From JAIPDZ01 sp034522175 (lineage in GTDB: Bacteria > Desulfobacterota > DSM-4660 > Desulfatiglandales > Desulfatiglandaceae): a stretch of DNA of 64,000 bases. The notes below the pieces were generated by a model. It saw only the letters and a program-made list of their open reading frames with translations. It ran no database searches and was not told where the DNA came from. Below are positions 55,226 through 63,542 of this stretch, piece by piece. Positions within the stretch are counted from its first letter, which is position 1; each line of letters starts with the position of its first letter. The stretch is from positions 3,286,001 through 3,350,000 of the forward strand of contig JAXHLQ010000001.1 of NCBI GenBank assembly GCA_034522175.1, read 5' to 3'. The position numbers and the translations under genes were made by a program.

Positions 55226-58200
55226 GTGACGCCTTCATCTTTCGTCCATTTGCACGTGCACAGCGAGTACAGCCTGCTAGATGGGGCCATTCAGTTCGAC
55301 CGTCTGCTGGAGCGGGCCGGTGCGCTGGGAATGGAGAGTGTGGCCATCACCGACCATGGGAACATGTTCGGCGTTGTGGAGTTCTACGACAAGGCCGTCA
55401 AGGCGGGTATTAAACCGATCATCGGCTGCGAGGTGTATGTGGCGCCCGGAGATCGAAAGGATCGATCCCCTTCCCCCAACGGCGTTCCCAATGCATACCA
55501 TCTCGTCCTCCTGGTCATGAATGAGACGGGATATAAGAACCTGTCGCGTTTGGTGACGCTGGGTCACTTAGAGGGATTTTACTATCATCCGCGCGTGGAT
55601 ATGGACCTCCTCAGGGAATACCATTCAGGCCTCATCGCCCTGTCCGCCTGTCTCAAAGGCCATGTCCCCTATCTGATCGGTGCGGACCAAATGGAATCCG
55701 CCACAAAGCGGGCGGAGGAACTGGCAGCCATTTTTGATGACCGGTTCTATTTGGAAGTCCAGGCCAATCGATTGCCCCAGCAGGAAAAAGTGAACAAGGC
55801 CCTTCAGGAGATCGGCTCCCAACTGTCCCTTCCTCTCGTGGCGACCAATGATTGCCATTATCTGAACCGAAAGGATGCCATGGCGCACGACGTGCTCCTC
55901 TGTATCCAGACGGGCAAGAGCGTGGATGATGAAAAAAGGCTCCGATTCTCCTCCGATGAGTTTTTCTTTAAATCCCGTTCTGAAATGGAATCAGCGCTTG
56001 AGGGATACCATGAGGCCTTGGACAATACGGCTCAGGTGGCGGAACGCTGCAACTACGAGATGGGGTTTGGCGAGTACAAATTCCCCGTCTTCAATGTCCC
56101 TGACGGCCATAGTCTGGATCAGATGCTGACGGATGCGGCCGAGGCGGGTCTTGTGGACCGGTTGATGCAGAAGGAAGAGGAGGAAGGGGAGGTTCCCGAG
56201 ACCGTTAAGGCCCAATACAAGGAGCGGCTCCGATTTGAACTCGATGTGATCCTGAAAATGGGGTTTGCCGGCTACTTTCTGATTGTGGCCGATTTCATCG
56301 ACTACGCCTATCGAAACGATATCTCCGTGGGCCCGGGACGGGGTTCGGCGGCGGGCTCCCTGGTGGCCTATTGCCTCAACATTACCGATGTGGATCCCAT
56401 CAAATACGGGCTGTTGTTTGAACGATTTCTCAATCCCGCACGGATCAGCATGCCCGACATCGATATCGATTTCTGTATCAATGGCCGGGATCAGGTCATT
56501 CAATATGTGGCGGAAAAATACGGCCGGTCCAATGTGGGACAGATCATCACCTTCGGCACCATGAAGGCGAGAGGAGTCATCCGGGACGTGGGCCGCAGCC
56601 TGAACATCCCGCTGGGAGAAGTGGACCGCATCGCCAAACTGGTCCCCGAAGGTCCCGGGGTCACGCTGGACAGAGCCATCCGGGAAGAGCCTGAACTCAA
56701 GCAATTGGAACAGACGGATGGGCCCGCCAAAAGACTTTTGAAGATATCCCGTTCTCTCGAGGGCCTGGCGAGGCACGCGTCCACCCATGCGTGCGGTGTG
56801 GTCATTTCGGACCGGGCGCTCGTGGACTACCTGCCGCTGTACAAGGGGTCCAAGGGCGAAATCATGGCCCAGTACACCATGGACCGGATTGAGCAGCTCG
56901 GCCTCATTAAATTCGATTTCCTCGGGCTCAAGACCCTGACGGTCATCAAAGAGACGCTCAAATTAATTCAAAAGACCACCGGCGTTCAGATTGATTTTAA
57001 ACGGATGCCCATGAATGATGCGGCCACCTATCAGCTCTGCACAGACGGCAAGACCACCGGGGTGTTCCAGTTGGAGAGTTCCGGTATGAAGGACCTCTTG
57101 AGGCGTCTGAAACCCGAGGTATTTGAAGACATGATCGCCCTCATGGCCCTTTACCGGCCGGGCCCCCTGGGGAGTAACATGATCAACGATTTTGTGGATG
57201 GAAAGCATGGAAAGAAGCACGTCAATTACTTTCTTCCCCAACTCGAGCCCATCCTCAGGGAGACCTATGGGGTCATCCTCTACCAGGAGCAGGTCATGAA
57301 GATTGCCCAGGTCCTGGCCAATTATGCCATGAGTGAGGCGGATGAGCTGAGGAAGGCGGTGGGCAAAAAAAAGCCGGAGGTGATGGCCAAACACCGCCGC
57401 CGCTTTACCGACGGTGCCGTGTCCAACGGCGTGGACCCCAAACTTGCAGAAAAGCTCTTCGGCCTGATCGATAAATTCGGAGGCTATGGATTCAACAAGT
57501 CCCATTCGGCTGCTTATGCCATGATCGCCTATCAGACGGCCTACCTCAAGGCCCACTATCCGGTTCAATTCATGGCGGCCCTGTTGACCCAGGACATGGG
57601 AAACCAGGACAAGACCATTAAGAACATCGCCGAATGCCGTATCATGGGGATCGATATCCTTCCTCCGGATGTCAATGAGAGCCAGGCAGACTTTTCGGTG
57701 GTGGATGAGAAGATCCGTTTCGGGCTGGCGGCCGTCAAGAATGTGGGGGTGAAGGCGGTGGAACTCATGATCGAGGAGCGGGATCGGCACGGTGCGTTCA
57801 CCGATCTTCTCGATTTCTGCAGGCGGGTGGAAGGTGCCAAGGTGAACCGCCGGGTGCTCGAAGGGTTGATCCAATGCGGGGCATTTGATTTTACGGGTAT
57901 GCACCGCTCGCGCCTCTTTGCGGGGCTGGATGATGTCATGAGGGTCTGCGGGGCCAATCACGATCCCAACCAGCTTAATATGTTTGACAGCCTTGCCATG
58001 AACGGTGGCGGCACCGCGGGACTCATCGATCTGCCCGAGGTGGACGAGTGGGATGAGCGCGAGTTGCTGAGACGGGAGAAGGAGGCGCTGGGCTTTTACA
58101 TCACCGGACACCCGCTTGCCGGATATCAGAATGAAATACGCCGCTTTGCCAGCTGCCCCGTGCAGGATCTTCCTGCTCAGAAGGACAAATCATTGGTCCA

Positions 58201-58690
58201 TGTGGCCGGCGTGGTAGCGGAGCTGAAGATCAAGCGCACCAAACGCGGGGATAAGATGGCCACGGTCAAGTTTGAGGATTTGACCGGTTCGGTGGAGGTG
58301 GTCATATTCCCCGATCTCTTTAATGCGGTCTCGCTGCTGCTGAAAGGGGATGAGGCATTACTGATCACCGGTACGGCAGAGGTGGGAGAAAGTTCGGCCA
58401 AAATCCTGGCCAAAGAAATCGTGACCTTGAAATCCCTCAGGATGAAGCATGTCAAATCCGTACAGGTGACCCTTAAAAGCGGAGCGGAAACAGACACGGT
58501 GCTTCAGGATCTCAGGGATATCGTTTTTAAGTATCCAGGAGATTGCCGGATGCTGTTCAAGGTGGAACGGGCCGGCGGGGAACCGGTGAACATCGCGGCA
58601 CACAGCCGGTTTAACGTGCTGCCCTGCGAGGCATTTATCGAAGCGGTGGAGACCGTGGCGGGCAACGGCGTGTGCAGGCTCAACACGTAG
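55226..58690 (+). CDS. dnaE: DNA polymerase III alpha subunit
   Basis: Replicative DNA polymerase catalytic subunit (DnaE1 type, 1154 residues). The N-terminal PHP domain starts FVHLHVHSEYSLLDGA. The palm carries the catalytic aspartates in MPDIDIDFC (about 410-418). The region KKPEVMAKHRRRFTDGA and the finger/beta-clamp-binding parts follow, with the OB domain (VHVAGVVAELKIKRTKRGDKMATVKFEDLTG) near the end. The GTG at 55226 reads VTPSSFVHLHVH, standard for DnaE1, and is preceded by AGCGAGG. No intein or frameshift is seen. Confidence 0.96.
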   Translation: MTPSSFVHLHVHSEYSLLDGAIQFDRLLERAGALGMESVAITDHGNMFGVVEFYDKAVKAGIKPIIGCEVYVAPGDRKDRSPSPNGVPNAYHLVLLVMNETGYKNLSRLVTLGHLEGFYYHPRVDMDLLREYHSGLIALSACLKGHVPYLIGADQMESATKRAEELAAIFDDRFYLEVQANRLPQQEKVNKALQEIGSQLSLPLVATNDCHYLNRKDAMAHDVLLCIQTGKSVDDEKRLRFSSDEFFFKSRSEMESALEGYHEALDNTAQVAERCNYEMGFGEYKFPVFNVPDGHSLDQMLTDAAEAGLVDRLMQKEEEEGEVPETVKAQYKERLRFELDVILKMGFAGYFLIVADFIDYAYRNDISVGPGRGSAAGSLVAYCLNITDVDPIKYGLLFERFLNPARISMPDIDIDFCINGRDQVIQYVAEKYGRSNVGQIITFGTMKARGVIRDVGRSLNIPLGEVDRIAKLVPEGPGVTLDRAIREEPELKQLEQTDGPAKRLLKISRSLEGLARHASTHACGVVISDRALVDYLPLYKGSKGEIMAQYTMDRIEQLGLIKFDFLGLKTLTVIKETLKLIQKTTGVQIDFKRMPMNDAATYQLCTDGKTTGVFQLESSGMKDLLRRLKPEVFEDMIALMALYRPGPLGSNMINDFVDGKHGKKHVNYFLPQLEPILRETYGVILYQEQVMKIAQVLANYAMSEADELRKAVGKKKPEVMAKHRRRFTDGAVSNGVDPKLAEKLFGLIDKFGGYGFNKSHSAAYAMIAYQTAYLKAHYPVQFMAALLTQDMGNQDKTIKNIAECRIMGIDILPPDVNESQADFSVVDEKIRFGLAAVKNVGVKAVELMIEERDRHGAFTDLLDFCRRVEGAKVNRRVLEGLIQCGAFDFTGMHRSRLFAGLDDVMRVCGANHDPNQLNMFDSLAMNGGGTAGLIDLPEVDEWDERELLRREKEALGFYITGHPLAGYQNEIRRFASCPVQDLPAQKDKSLVHVAGVVAELKIKRTKRGDKMATVKFEDLTGSVEVVIFPDLFNAVSLLLKGDEALLITGTAEVGESSAKILAKEIVTLKSLRMKHVKSVQVTLKSGAETDTVLQDLRDIVFKYPGDCRMLFKVERAGGEPVNIAAHSRFNVLPCEAFIEAVETVAGNGVCRLNT

Positions 58691-58792
58691 ATGAGGACGC
58701 TTTCAGTATCGAAGGCGTATTTTGGGTTTGAGAGTCTAAGGTCAATGCCATTAATTTAAGGCTCAATAGCCCCATCGATACACGGAAACGTC

Positions 58793-58813
58793 ATTCCGGG
58801 CTTGACCCGGAAT
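58793..58813. repeat. Palindromic ATTCCGGG-CTTGA-CCCGGAAT repeat
   Basis: Eight-base arms (58793-58800 and 58806-58813) around a five-base loop. The wording (tcattccgggcttgacccgg) is that of a widespread intergenic proteobacterial palindrome. It lies in the 190-base gap between dnaE and the Memo-family gene and may also act as a transcript-ending hairpin, though no T-run follows. Confidence 0.55.
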
Positions 58814-58880
58814 CCAGTCTGTTCAAATACCTCTACGGTCGTGATTGCATGATATCTTATCAGAATCCGGTGGGGGATAA

Positions 58881-59834
58881 ATGAAGCAATCGAAACGATG
58901 GGTTGGCTTGGGGATCTGTGCCCTGTGGGTGATGCTGATTTCCATGGCCTGGAGCGGGGAGGAAAACGTGATGCATAATGAGTCAGAAAAGGTGGTCAGG
59001 AAGGCTCACGGAGCCGGCAGATGGTTTCCGGGACGGTCGCGTGAGCTCAGGGAAATGGTCGACACATATGTCGCGCAGGCCAAGGTGCCTGACGTAAAGG
59101 GGGTGATCGTGGCTGCCCTCGCCCCCCATGCGGGATACCCCTATTCCGGAGGTATGGCCGGGTACACCTTCCGTGCCATAAAGGACAATGCAGAAAAAGG
59201 ACATGCACCGGATCTGGCGGTGGTGCTGGGGTTGAGTCACCGGGGCGGGTTCAACGGGGTCGCCCTGATGAGCGGGGATGCCATTGAGACCCCTTTGAGG
59301 CAATCGCCCCTTGACACAGAGGCGGGTGAATTCCTTGCCGACGCAAGTCCCCGCATCTTTTTCGACTATGCCCCCCACGCCGGTGAACATTCCGCTGAAA
59401 ATGAGATTCCCTTTGTGCAGGCGACCCTGCCGGGGGTCAAAATGGTGGTGGGCCTCATAGGCGATCACGATCCGCGCACCATCAGCGAACTGGCGGATGC
59501 CCTCAATGCCCTGAACAAGAACAAACGGATTGTGGTTATCGCCAGCACCGACATGCTGCACGATCCCGACTACGATCGGGTGACGAACACGGACAAAGCC
59601 ACCCTGGAAAAGGTCGCACAGATGGATGATGCCGGACTGGCTCAGGAATGGCGGCCCTCAAAGCAGATATTCTGCGGGATCGCACCGGTCCTGACCGCTA
59701 TGCGCTTTGCCAAGGATCAGGGGTGCGAGAAAGGCACCATCCTCGGGTATTGTAACAGCGGGGATGATTTTCCCGAAAGCCGTGGCCGCTGGGTGGTGGG
59801 CTACGGCGCCGTGATATTTGCGGTGCCTGAGTAA
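58881..59834 (+). CDS. Exported Memo-family (AmmeMemoRadiSam B-like) protein
   Basis: A 317-residue protein of the Memo/AmmeMemoRadiSam B superfamily (non-haem iron-binding, LigB-like fold). Landmarks are LAPHAGYPYSGGMAGYTF, VVLGLSHRGGFNGVAL, HSAENEIPFVQ, GLIGDHDPR and IASTDMLHDPDYDRV. The N-terminus has a signal-peptide-like hydrophobic stretch (about 9-24, ending AWSGEE), so unlike the usual cytoplasmic form it is probably exported. The partners AMMECR1 and radical SAM proteins are not adjacent; an FMN-binding lipoprotein is directly downstream. Confidence 0.87.
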   Translation: MKQSKRWVGLGICALWVMLISMAWSGEENVMHNESEKVVRKAHGAGRWFPGRSRELREMVDTYVAQAKVPDVKGVIVAALAPHAGYPYSGGMAGYTFRAIKDNAEKGHAPDLAVVLGLSHRGGFNGVALMSGDAIETPLRQSPLDTEAGEFLADASPRIFFDYAPHAGEHSAENEIPFVQATLPGVKMVVGLIGDHDPRTISELADALNALNKNKRIVVIASTDMLHDPDYDRVTNTDKATLEKVAQMDDAGLAQEWRPSKQIFCGIAPVLTAMRFAKDQGCEKGTILGYCNSGDDFPESRGRWVVGYGAVIFAVPE

Positions 59835-59856
59835 GGCGGGAGGACCAGAATATAAA

Positions 59857-60258
59857 ATGCATACCTCCAGCATTCAAACCCTGTGGGCCGGATATCTATC
59901 CCTTGTTATTTTCCTCATCCTGTCAGGGTGCGCCGGCCCCCCTGTGGCTGAACGGCCGTATGGCAGCGCGTCCCTCGCGGATGGGGTCTATGAGGGGAGC
60001 GCCATGGGTTGGCCGAATCGGGCCGTGGTGAAGGTGACCATATCGGATCACAAAATTGTGGACATTAACGTGGTTGAGCATTGGGAACTTCAGGGCGAAA
60101 AGGCGGAATCCGTGGTGATCCAGCGGATCATCGAACAGCAAACCCCCCATGTGGATGCGGTGAGCGGGGCCACCAACAGCAGCTGGGTCCTCATGAATGC
60201 GGTGGAGGATGCGCTTGAAAAAGCACGCCGGGATAAGAAAACATCTGCAGATAAGTAA
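59857..60258 (+). CDS. FMN-binding-domain lipoprotein
   Basis: A 133-residue lipoprotein. The lipobox LSGC ends at Cys25 after a hydrophobic signal (about 9-24), and the FMN-binding domain follows with the flavinylation motif SGAT (103-106, Thr106) in VDAVSGATNSS. This motif is the target of ApbE-type FMN transferases. The ATG at 59857 follows GGGAGGACC. It sits 22 bases after the Memo-family gene, suggesting a two-gene unit. No apbE gene is in the window. Confidence 0.83.
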   Translation: MHTSSIQTLWAGYLSLVIFLILSGCAGPPVAERPYGSASLADGVYEGSAMGWPNRAVVKVTISDHKIVDINVVEHWELQGEKAESVVIQRIIEQQTPHVDAVSGATNSSWVLMNAVEDALEKARRDKKTSADK

Positions 60259-60329
60259 ATGGATGGAAGAACTCCCTGTAAATAGACCGCCTTTTCTGCC
60301 TGCCCGACAGACGATCAACGCTTGGTTCG

Positions 60330-60503
60330 TCACGTAGGGCAGGACGGGCCCTGGGTGTTGGCGCTATCCGCCTCCTGGGCTATCCAGTTCAGGAATCTTT
60401 TGACAAGGCCTGCTTCTTGAGATTCGGTTTGGTCAATCGATAGCCCGGATTCGAGCCTCGTCTGGCCCTTCGCGCCATTCATCTGTTTTGTTTCAACGCT
60501 CAT
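60330..60503 (-). CDS. 57-residue ORF ending in Cys-Pro-Thr, possible peptide precursor
   Basis: A minus-strand ORF, ATG at 60501-60503 and TGA at 60330-60332. The first 30 residues are polar, rich in Gln/Ser/Thr/Glu. Residues 33-45 (LVKRFLNWIAQEA) form an amphipathic helix, and the last residues are GPSCPT with the only Cys at position 55. The plan of leader, helix and short Cys-containing tail resembles peptide precursors, but no maturation enzyme is adjacent and I recognise no family. The ribosome site is weak. It may be genuine or chance. Confidence 0.35.
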   Translation of the reverse strand: MSVETKQMNGAKGQTRLESGLSIDQTESQEAGLVKRFLNWIAQEADSANTQGPSCPT

Positions 60504-61054
60504 TGCTTTGGTCTCATGAACCCTTTAAAAAAATTCACGTTCCCGCCGTTTTTCGAAGGCCTTAAGCTATCGATTCTGCCTCCTGGCGTATGCATGCCAC
60601 TTTTCCTCCCTACACAAAGAGAGGATTTATTGGAATTATCGGGTATGAAAAGGGTGGAAAACGAACACCGCTTTTGATTATGACGCGGTACGATTAAATT
60701 TTCAAGGTGTCATCAATGGAAACATGATGAGGTGCAATCAGCACATGATCACCCGAAAGCCCTTCCTGTAGGTGCGCCTTCAGGCGCACGGCCCAGGCAG
60801 GCACCCTGTGCGGCTGAAGCCGCATCTATCGGGGATTTTTGAGATCACACTCCACATTCATTCGTCATTGCGGCCTTTGAGCCGGAATCCTTTATGATGT
60901 TGATTCACGAAACAAGAAAGACAAAACAAGACTCGGCATTTTCGGTCGGCTTTTCATCCAGACCAGCAATTTCTCATTGACCTTCTATTTTCTCCATTAC
61001 ATGTTGCTGGCATGGCCCCTTGACATCATGTCGTTCACCTGGGACATCGAATGT
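60504..61054. other. Gene-poor interval with repeats
   Basis: These 551 bases hold no convincing gene on either strand. They contain the REP-like hairpin pair at 60772-60824 and otherwise unremarkable sequence leading to the Fic remnant. Together with the mobile elements to the right this looks like a degraded insertion zone. Confidence 0.5.
60772..60824. repeat. REP-like pair of inverted hairpins
   Basis: GTGCGCC-TTCA-GGCGCAC (60772-60789) and TGCGGC-TGAA-GCCGCA (60809-60824) are two stem-loops. The second, read on the other strand, has the same core TGCGxCTTCAGxCGCA as the first. Opposite-facing pairs of this kind are how REP/BIME elements are organised. No RAYT transposase is in view. Confidence 0.6.
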
Positions 61055-61363
61055 TCAGCAAAGGTGATAAAAGATATGGTTAAAGATTTGCTCCACCTGT
61101 TCCCTTTCCCTCTCCGTTAGTTCAGCGAACTCGCCCTTTCGTGCGCGATTTGACAAGCGACCCTTGTTTTGTTTCAGAAAACCGAATAGAAGATTTACGG
61201 TTCGATCGGGCATATCCACAATATTGCCCACACGTTCTCGGAATTCATCGTATCTCCTGAGGAATTCGGTTTCTTTTGGCAAGTCTTCCTCTATCGTCTT
61301 TTGCACGCAGGCGTACAGGAACTCGGCATGGAGGGTTGCATCGAAGAAACGGTAAAAATCGGA
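61055..61363 (-). pseudogene. C-terminal remnant of a Fic-family protein
   Basis: An open stretch of about 103 codons without its own start; a TAG lies just upstream in frame. It reads FYRFFDATLHAEFLYACVQ, then VDMPDRTVNLLFGFLKQNKGRLSNRARKGEF and ends in a family-like EQIFNHIF tail. This resembles the C-terminal end of Fic-domain AMP-transferase proteins; the catalytic HxFx(D/E)GN(G/K)R loop is missing. It lies next to an insertion sequence and is most likely a truncated, dead fragment. An 83-codon part starting at GTG (61306) could be read as a small ORF. Confidence 0.55.
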
Positions 61364-61430
61364 CTATATCCGACTTTCTCAAATAGCAAACGGGTTGTAA
61401 AAGCATTATTCGTTGGGTCTTGAGCCATAA

Positions 61431-62338
61431 TTATACCACACGAAACTTGGTTGGAATTTGTCCCGGGATATCAAGGTCCCCAACATTGAGATAAATCATA
61501 TCTGTAAAGGCCTGTAGAGATCGAAATCCGCTGGCTCGATTTTGACGATTCTGATGATTCGGTTTAGCCCTTCAGCTGTGGCATTGGTCAATCGGGTCAG
61601 AACGAATGGAACTATTCTGTGTTGATGTTTCCTGATCATTTTAACGAAATCACGGATAGGCTCGATGCGACTTTTCAGGGCAGTAGTGGTCCAGCTTTTG
61701 AGGAATCTTTCAGCAGCCCAAGGAGCCTGGTATTCCCAGAAGTGTTCAAATTCGTCTTTAAGGACCCATGCCCGATGGATTCTACGGTTTCCTTTTTGTA
61801 AGGCATTGAGGATGCGAGTGTCTTTTTTGGAACGGTTGGAGGAGTGCTTATACAAGAGCCACCGAAGGCCTTTGAGTGCCTTACGATTATCAGGAGAGGC
61901 CTCTCTCCACTGCTCTTTTCGAACCTCATCCACGGCCTCATTAAGGGCTTTGGCGATATGAAAACGATCCAAAACCAAGGTGGCGTTGGGGCAATGATCT
62001 TCGATGGCGCCAATATACGTTTGGCTCATATCACAGCACGCCCACTTGATCTGGTCCTTCTGATAGTCACTAAGCTTTTCGGCAAAGAATTCATCAATGG
62101 TCTCTCTGCCTTTTCCTTGACCAACCCACACCACGCAGGCTCGATCAAGGTCATAGACGACGGTAGCGTACTTATGCCCTTTGCAGTAGGAAATCTCATC
62201 AATGCCTATAGATTTAAGGCCTCTGATTTTGTGTCCAGACCGAAGACGGGCGATGCTTCTGTGTAAGAGACCGGAAAGGGTGGATTGGGGAATGTGGAGT
62301 AACCTGGCAGCCGCTTTTTGAGTCATCAACTGTAGACC
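61431..62338 (-). pseudogene. ISL3-family transposase, truncated by an IS630 element and frameshifted
   Basis: The N-terminal zinc-ribbon and about 130 residues are missing; the frame runs into the left end of the IS630 element. The remaining part has the HTH (KAAARLLHIPQSTLSGLLHRS), the first catalytic Asp (SIGIDEISYCKGHKYATVVYDLD), the DRFH motif and the last Glu (NATAEGLNRIIRIVK). The C-terminus shifts frame in a run of four A on the coding strand (61540-61543); one added base gives KNRASGFRSLQAFTDMIYL, and the protein then ends at 61431. The element's own ends were not found. Confidence 0.75.
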
Positions 62339-62340
62339 TC

Positions 62341-63542
62341 AAGATAATATTTTTGGGGATTGAATCATTTTTTGCGGGACATTTCACTCCAAAAAATGTA
62401 TGAAGGTGATTAAAACTGCGCTTAAAGGGAGGCCCCAATGCAAAAAAGATCAAAGTTAGACTGACGAACCAAAGCCGTAAAGAATGTCACCATATCCTTG
62501 CACTCGCACAAAATTGCGGAGATCTCGCTACGGTTAAACGAATTTTGGCGATAGAGGCCGTAGCAGAGGGCATGCCGTACTCAAAGATTGCAGTAACTTT
62601 GAGAGTAAGCACAGAATCCATTCGCTTATGGGTCAAAGCTGTGCTCCTCAATGGCGTGGGCGGTTTGAAATCCAAGAAGAAACCCGGAAGACCATCTAAC
62701 TTGACCAAGACACAAAAAAAGAAACTGGATAAACTCATTACTGCCGGCCCGAAAAACGCAGGCTTCCCTGGCGCCTGCTGGCGTAGCCCCATGATACAGA
62801 AACTGATTTATCAACGGTTCGGAGTCTATTATTCAGTACATTACATCGCTCAGCTACTCAAGAATATGGGATTTTCATATCAAAAGGCCAAATTCGTTTC
62901 CGACCATAAAGACCCTGAGAAACGAAACATGTGGTTAAAAGAAACATGGCCCGAGATCCTAAAACTGGCTAAGGATAAGAATGCCTATATCCTATTCGGC
63001 GATGAAGCCTCTTTCCCTCAGTGGGGCTCTTTGACATACACCTGGGCTAAAAAGGGGCAACAGCCTGTCGTTAAGACCTCGGGTACTCGAAGGGGTTACA
63101 AGGTTTTTGGCTTAATTGACTACTTCTCTGGATGCTTCTTTTTCAAAGGACATGACAAAGGCAGATTGAATTCGCAGTCCTACCAATCGTTACTAACTGA
63201 AGTCCTATCAAAAACCAGAAAGCACATTATCCTGATTCAAGATGGGGCCAAATATCACACCAGCAAGGCCATGCAGCGATTCTTTGAAACCAAATCGCAT
63301 CGTTTGACCGTGTTCAATCTGCCTTCCTATTCTCCAGATTACAATCCTATCGAAAAACTGTGGAAGAAAATCAAGGAAAAGGAAATCCATCTCCACTACT
63401 TTCCAACATTCGACAGTCGGAAAACAAAGTGGAGGAAGCTCTTCTCCATTTTGATGACTTGAAAAATGAAGTGCTCTCTCTGTTTGGCTTTTACAAAAAT
63501 CAGCCCGAAATATAGCAGCTAAACCCCAAAATATTTTTCTTA
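62341..63542. mobile_element. IS630-family insertion sequence
   Basis: Imperfect terminal inverted repeats are seen at AAGATAATATTTTTGGGG (left, 62341-62358) and, read in reverse complement, AAGAAAAATATTTTGGGG (right, near 63524-63542). Inside lies one transposase gene. The insertion has cut into the ISL3 transposase on its left and touches the GlcD-type gene on its right. A clear TA duplication on both sides could not be confirmed. Confidence 0.7.
62438..63515 (+). CDS. IS630-family DDE transposase (two single-base frameshifts)
   Basis: Transposase with an N-terminal HTH (AVAEGMPYSKIAVTLRVSTESIRLWV) and a DDE core: DEASF (first Asp), QDGAKYH (second Asp) and SPDYNPIEKLWKKIKEKE (Glu). The ATG at 62438 joins the main frame if one A is added to a run of six A (62442-62447). 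Near the C-terminus a second shift (about 63408-63424) joins TFD to SENKVEEALLHFDDLK, ending at 63515. If both are sequence errors the enzyme is intact. Confidence 0.8.
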
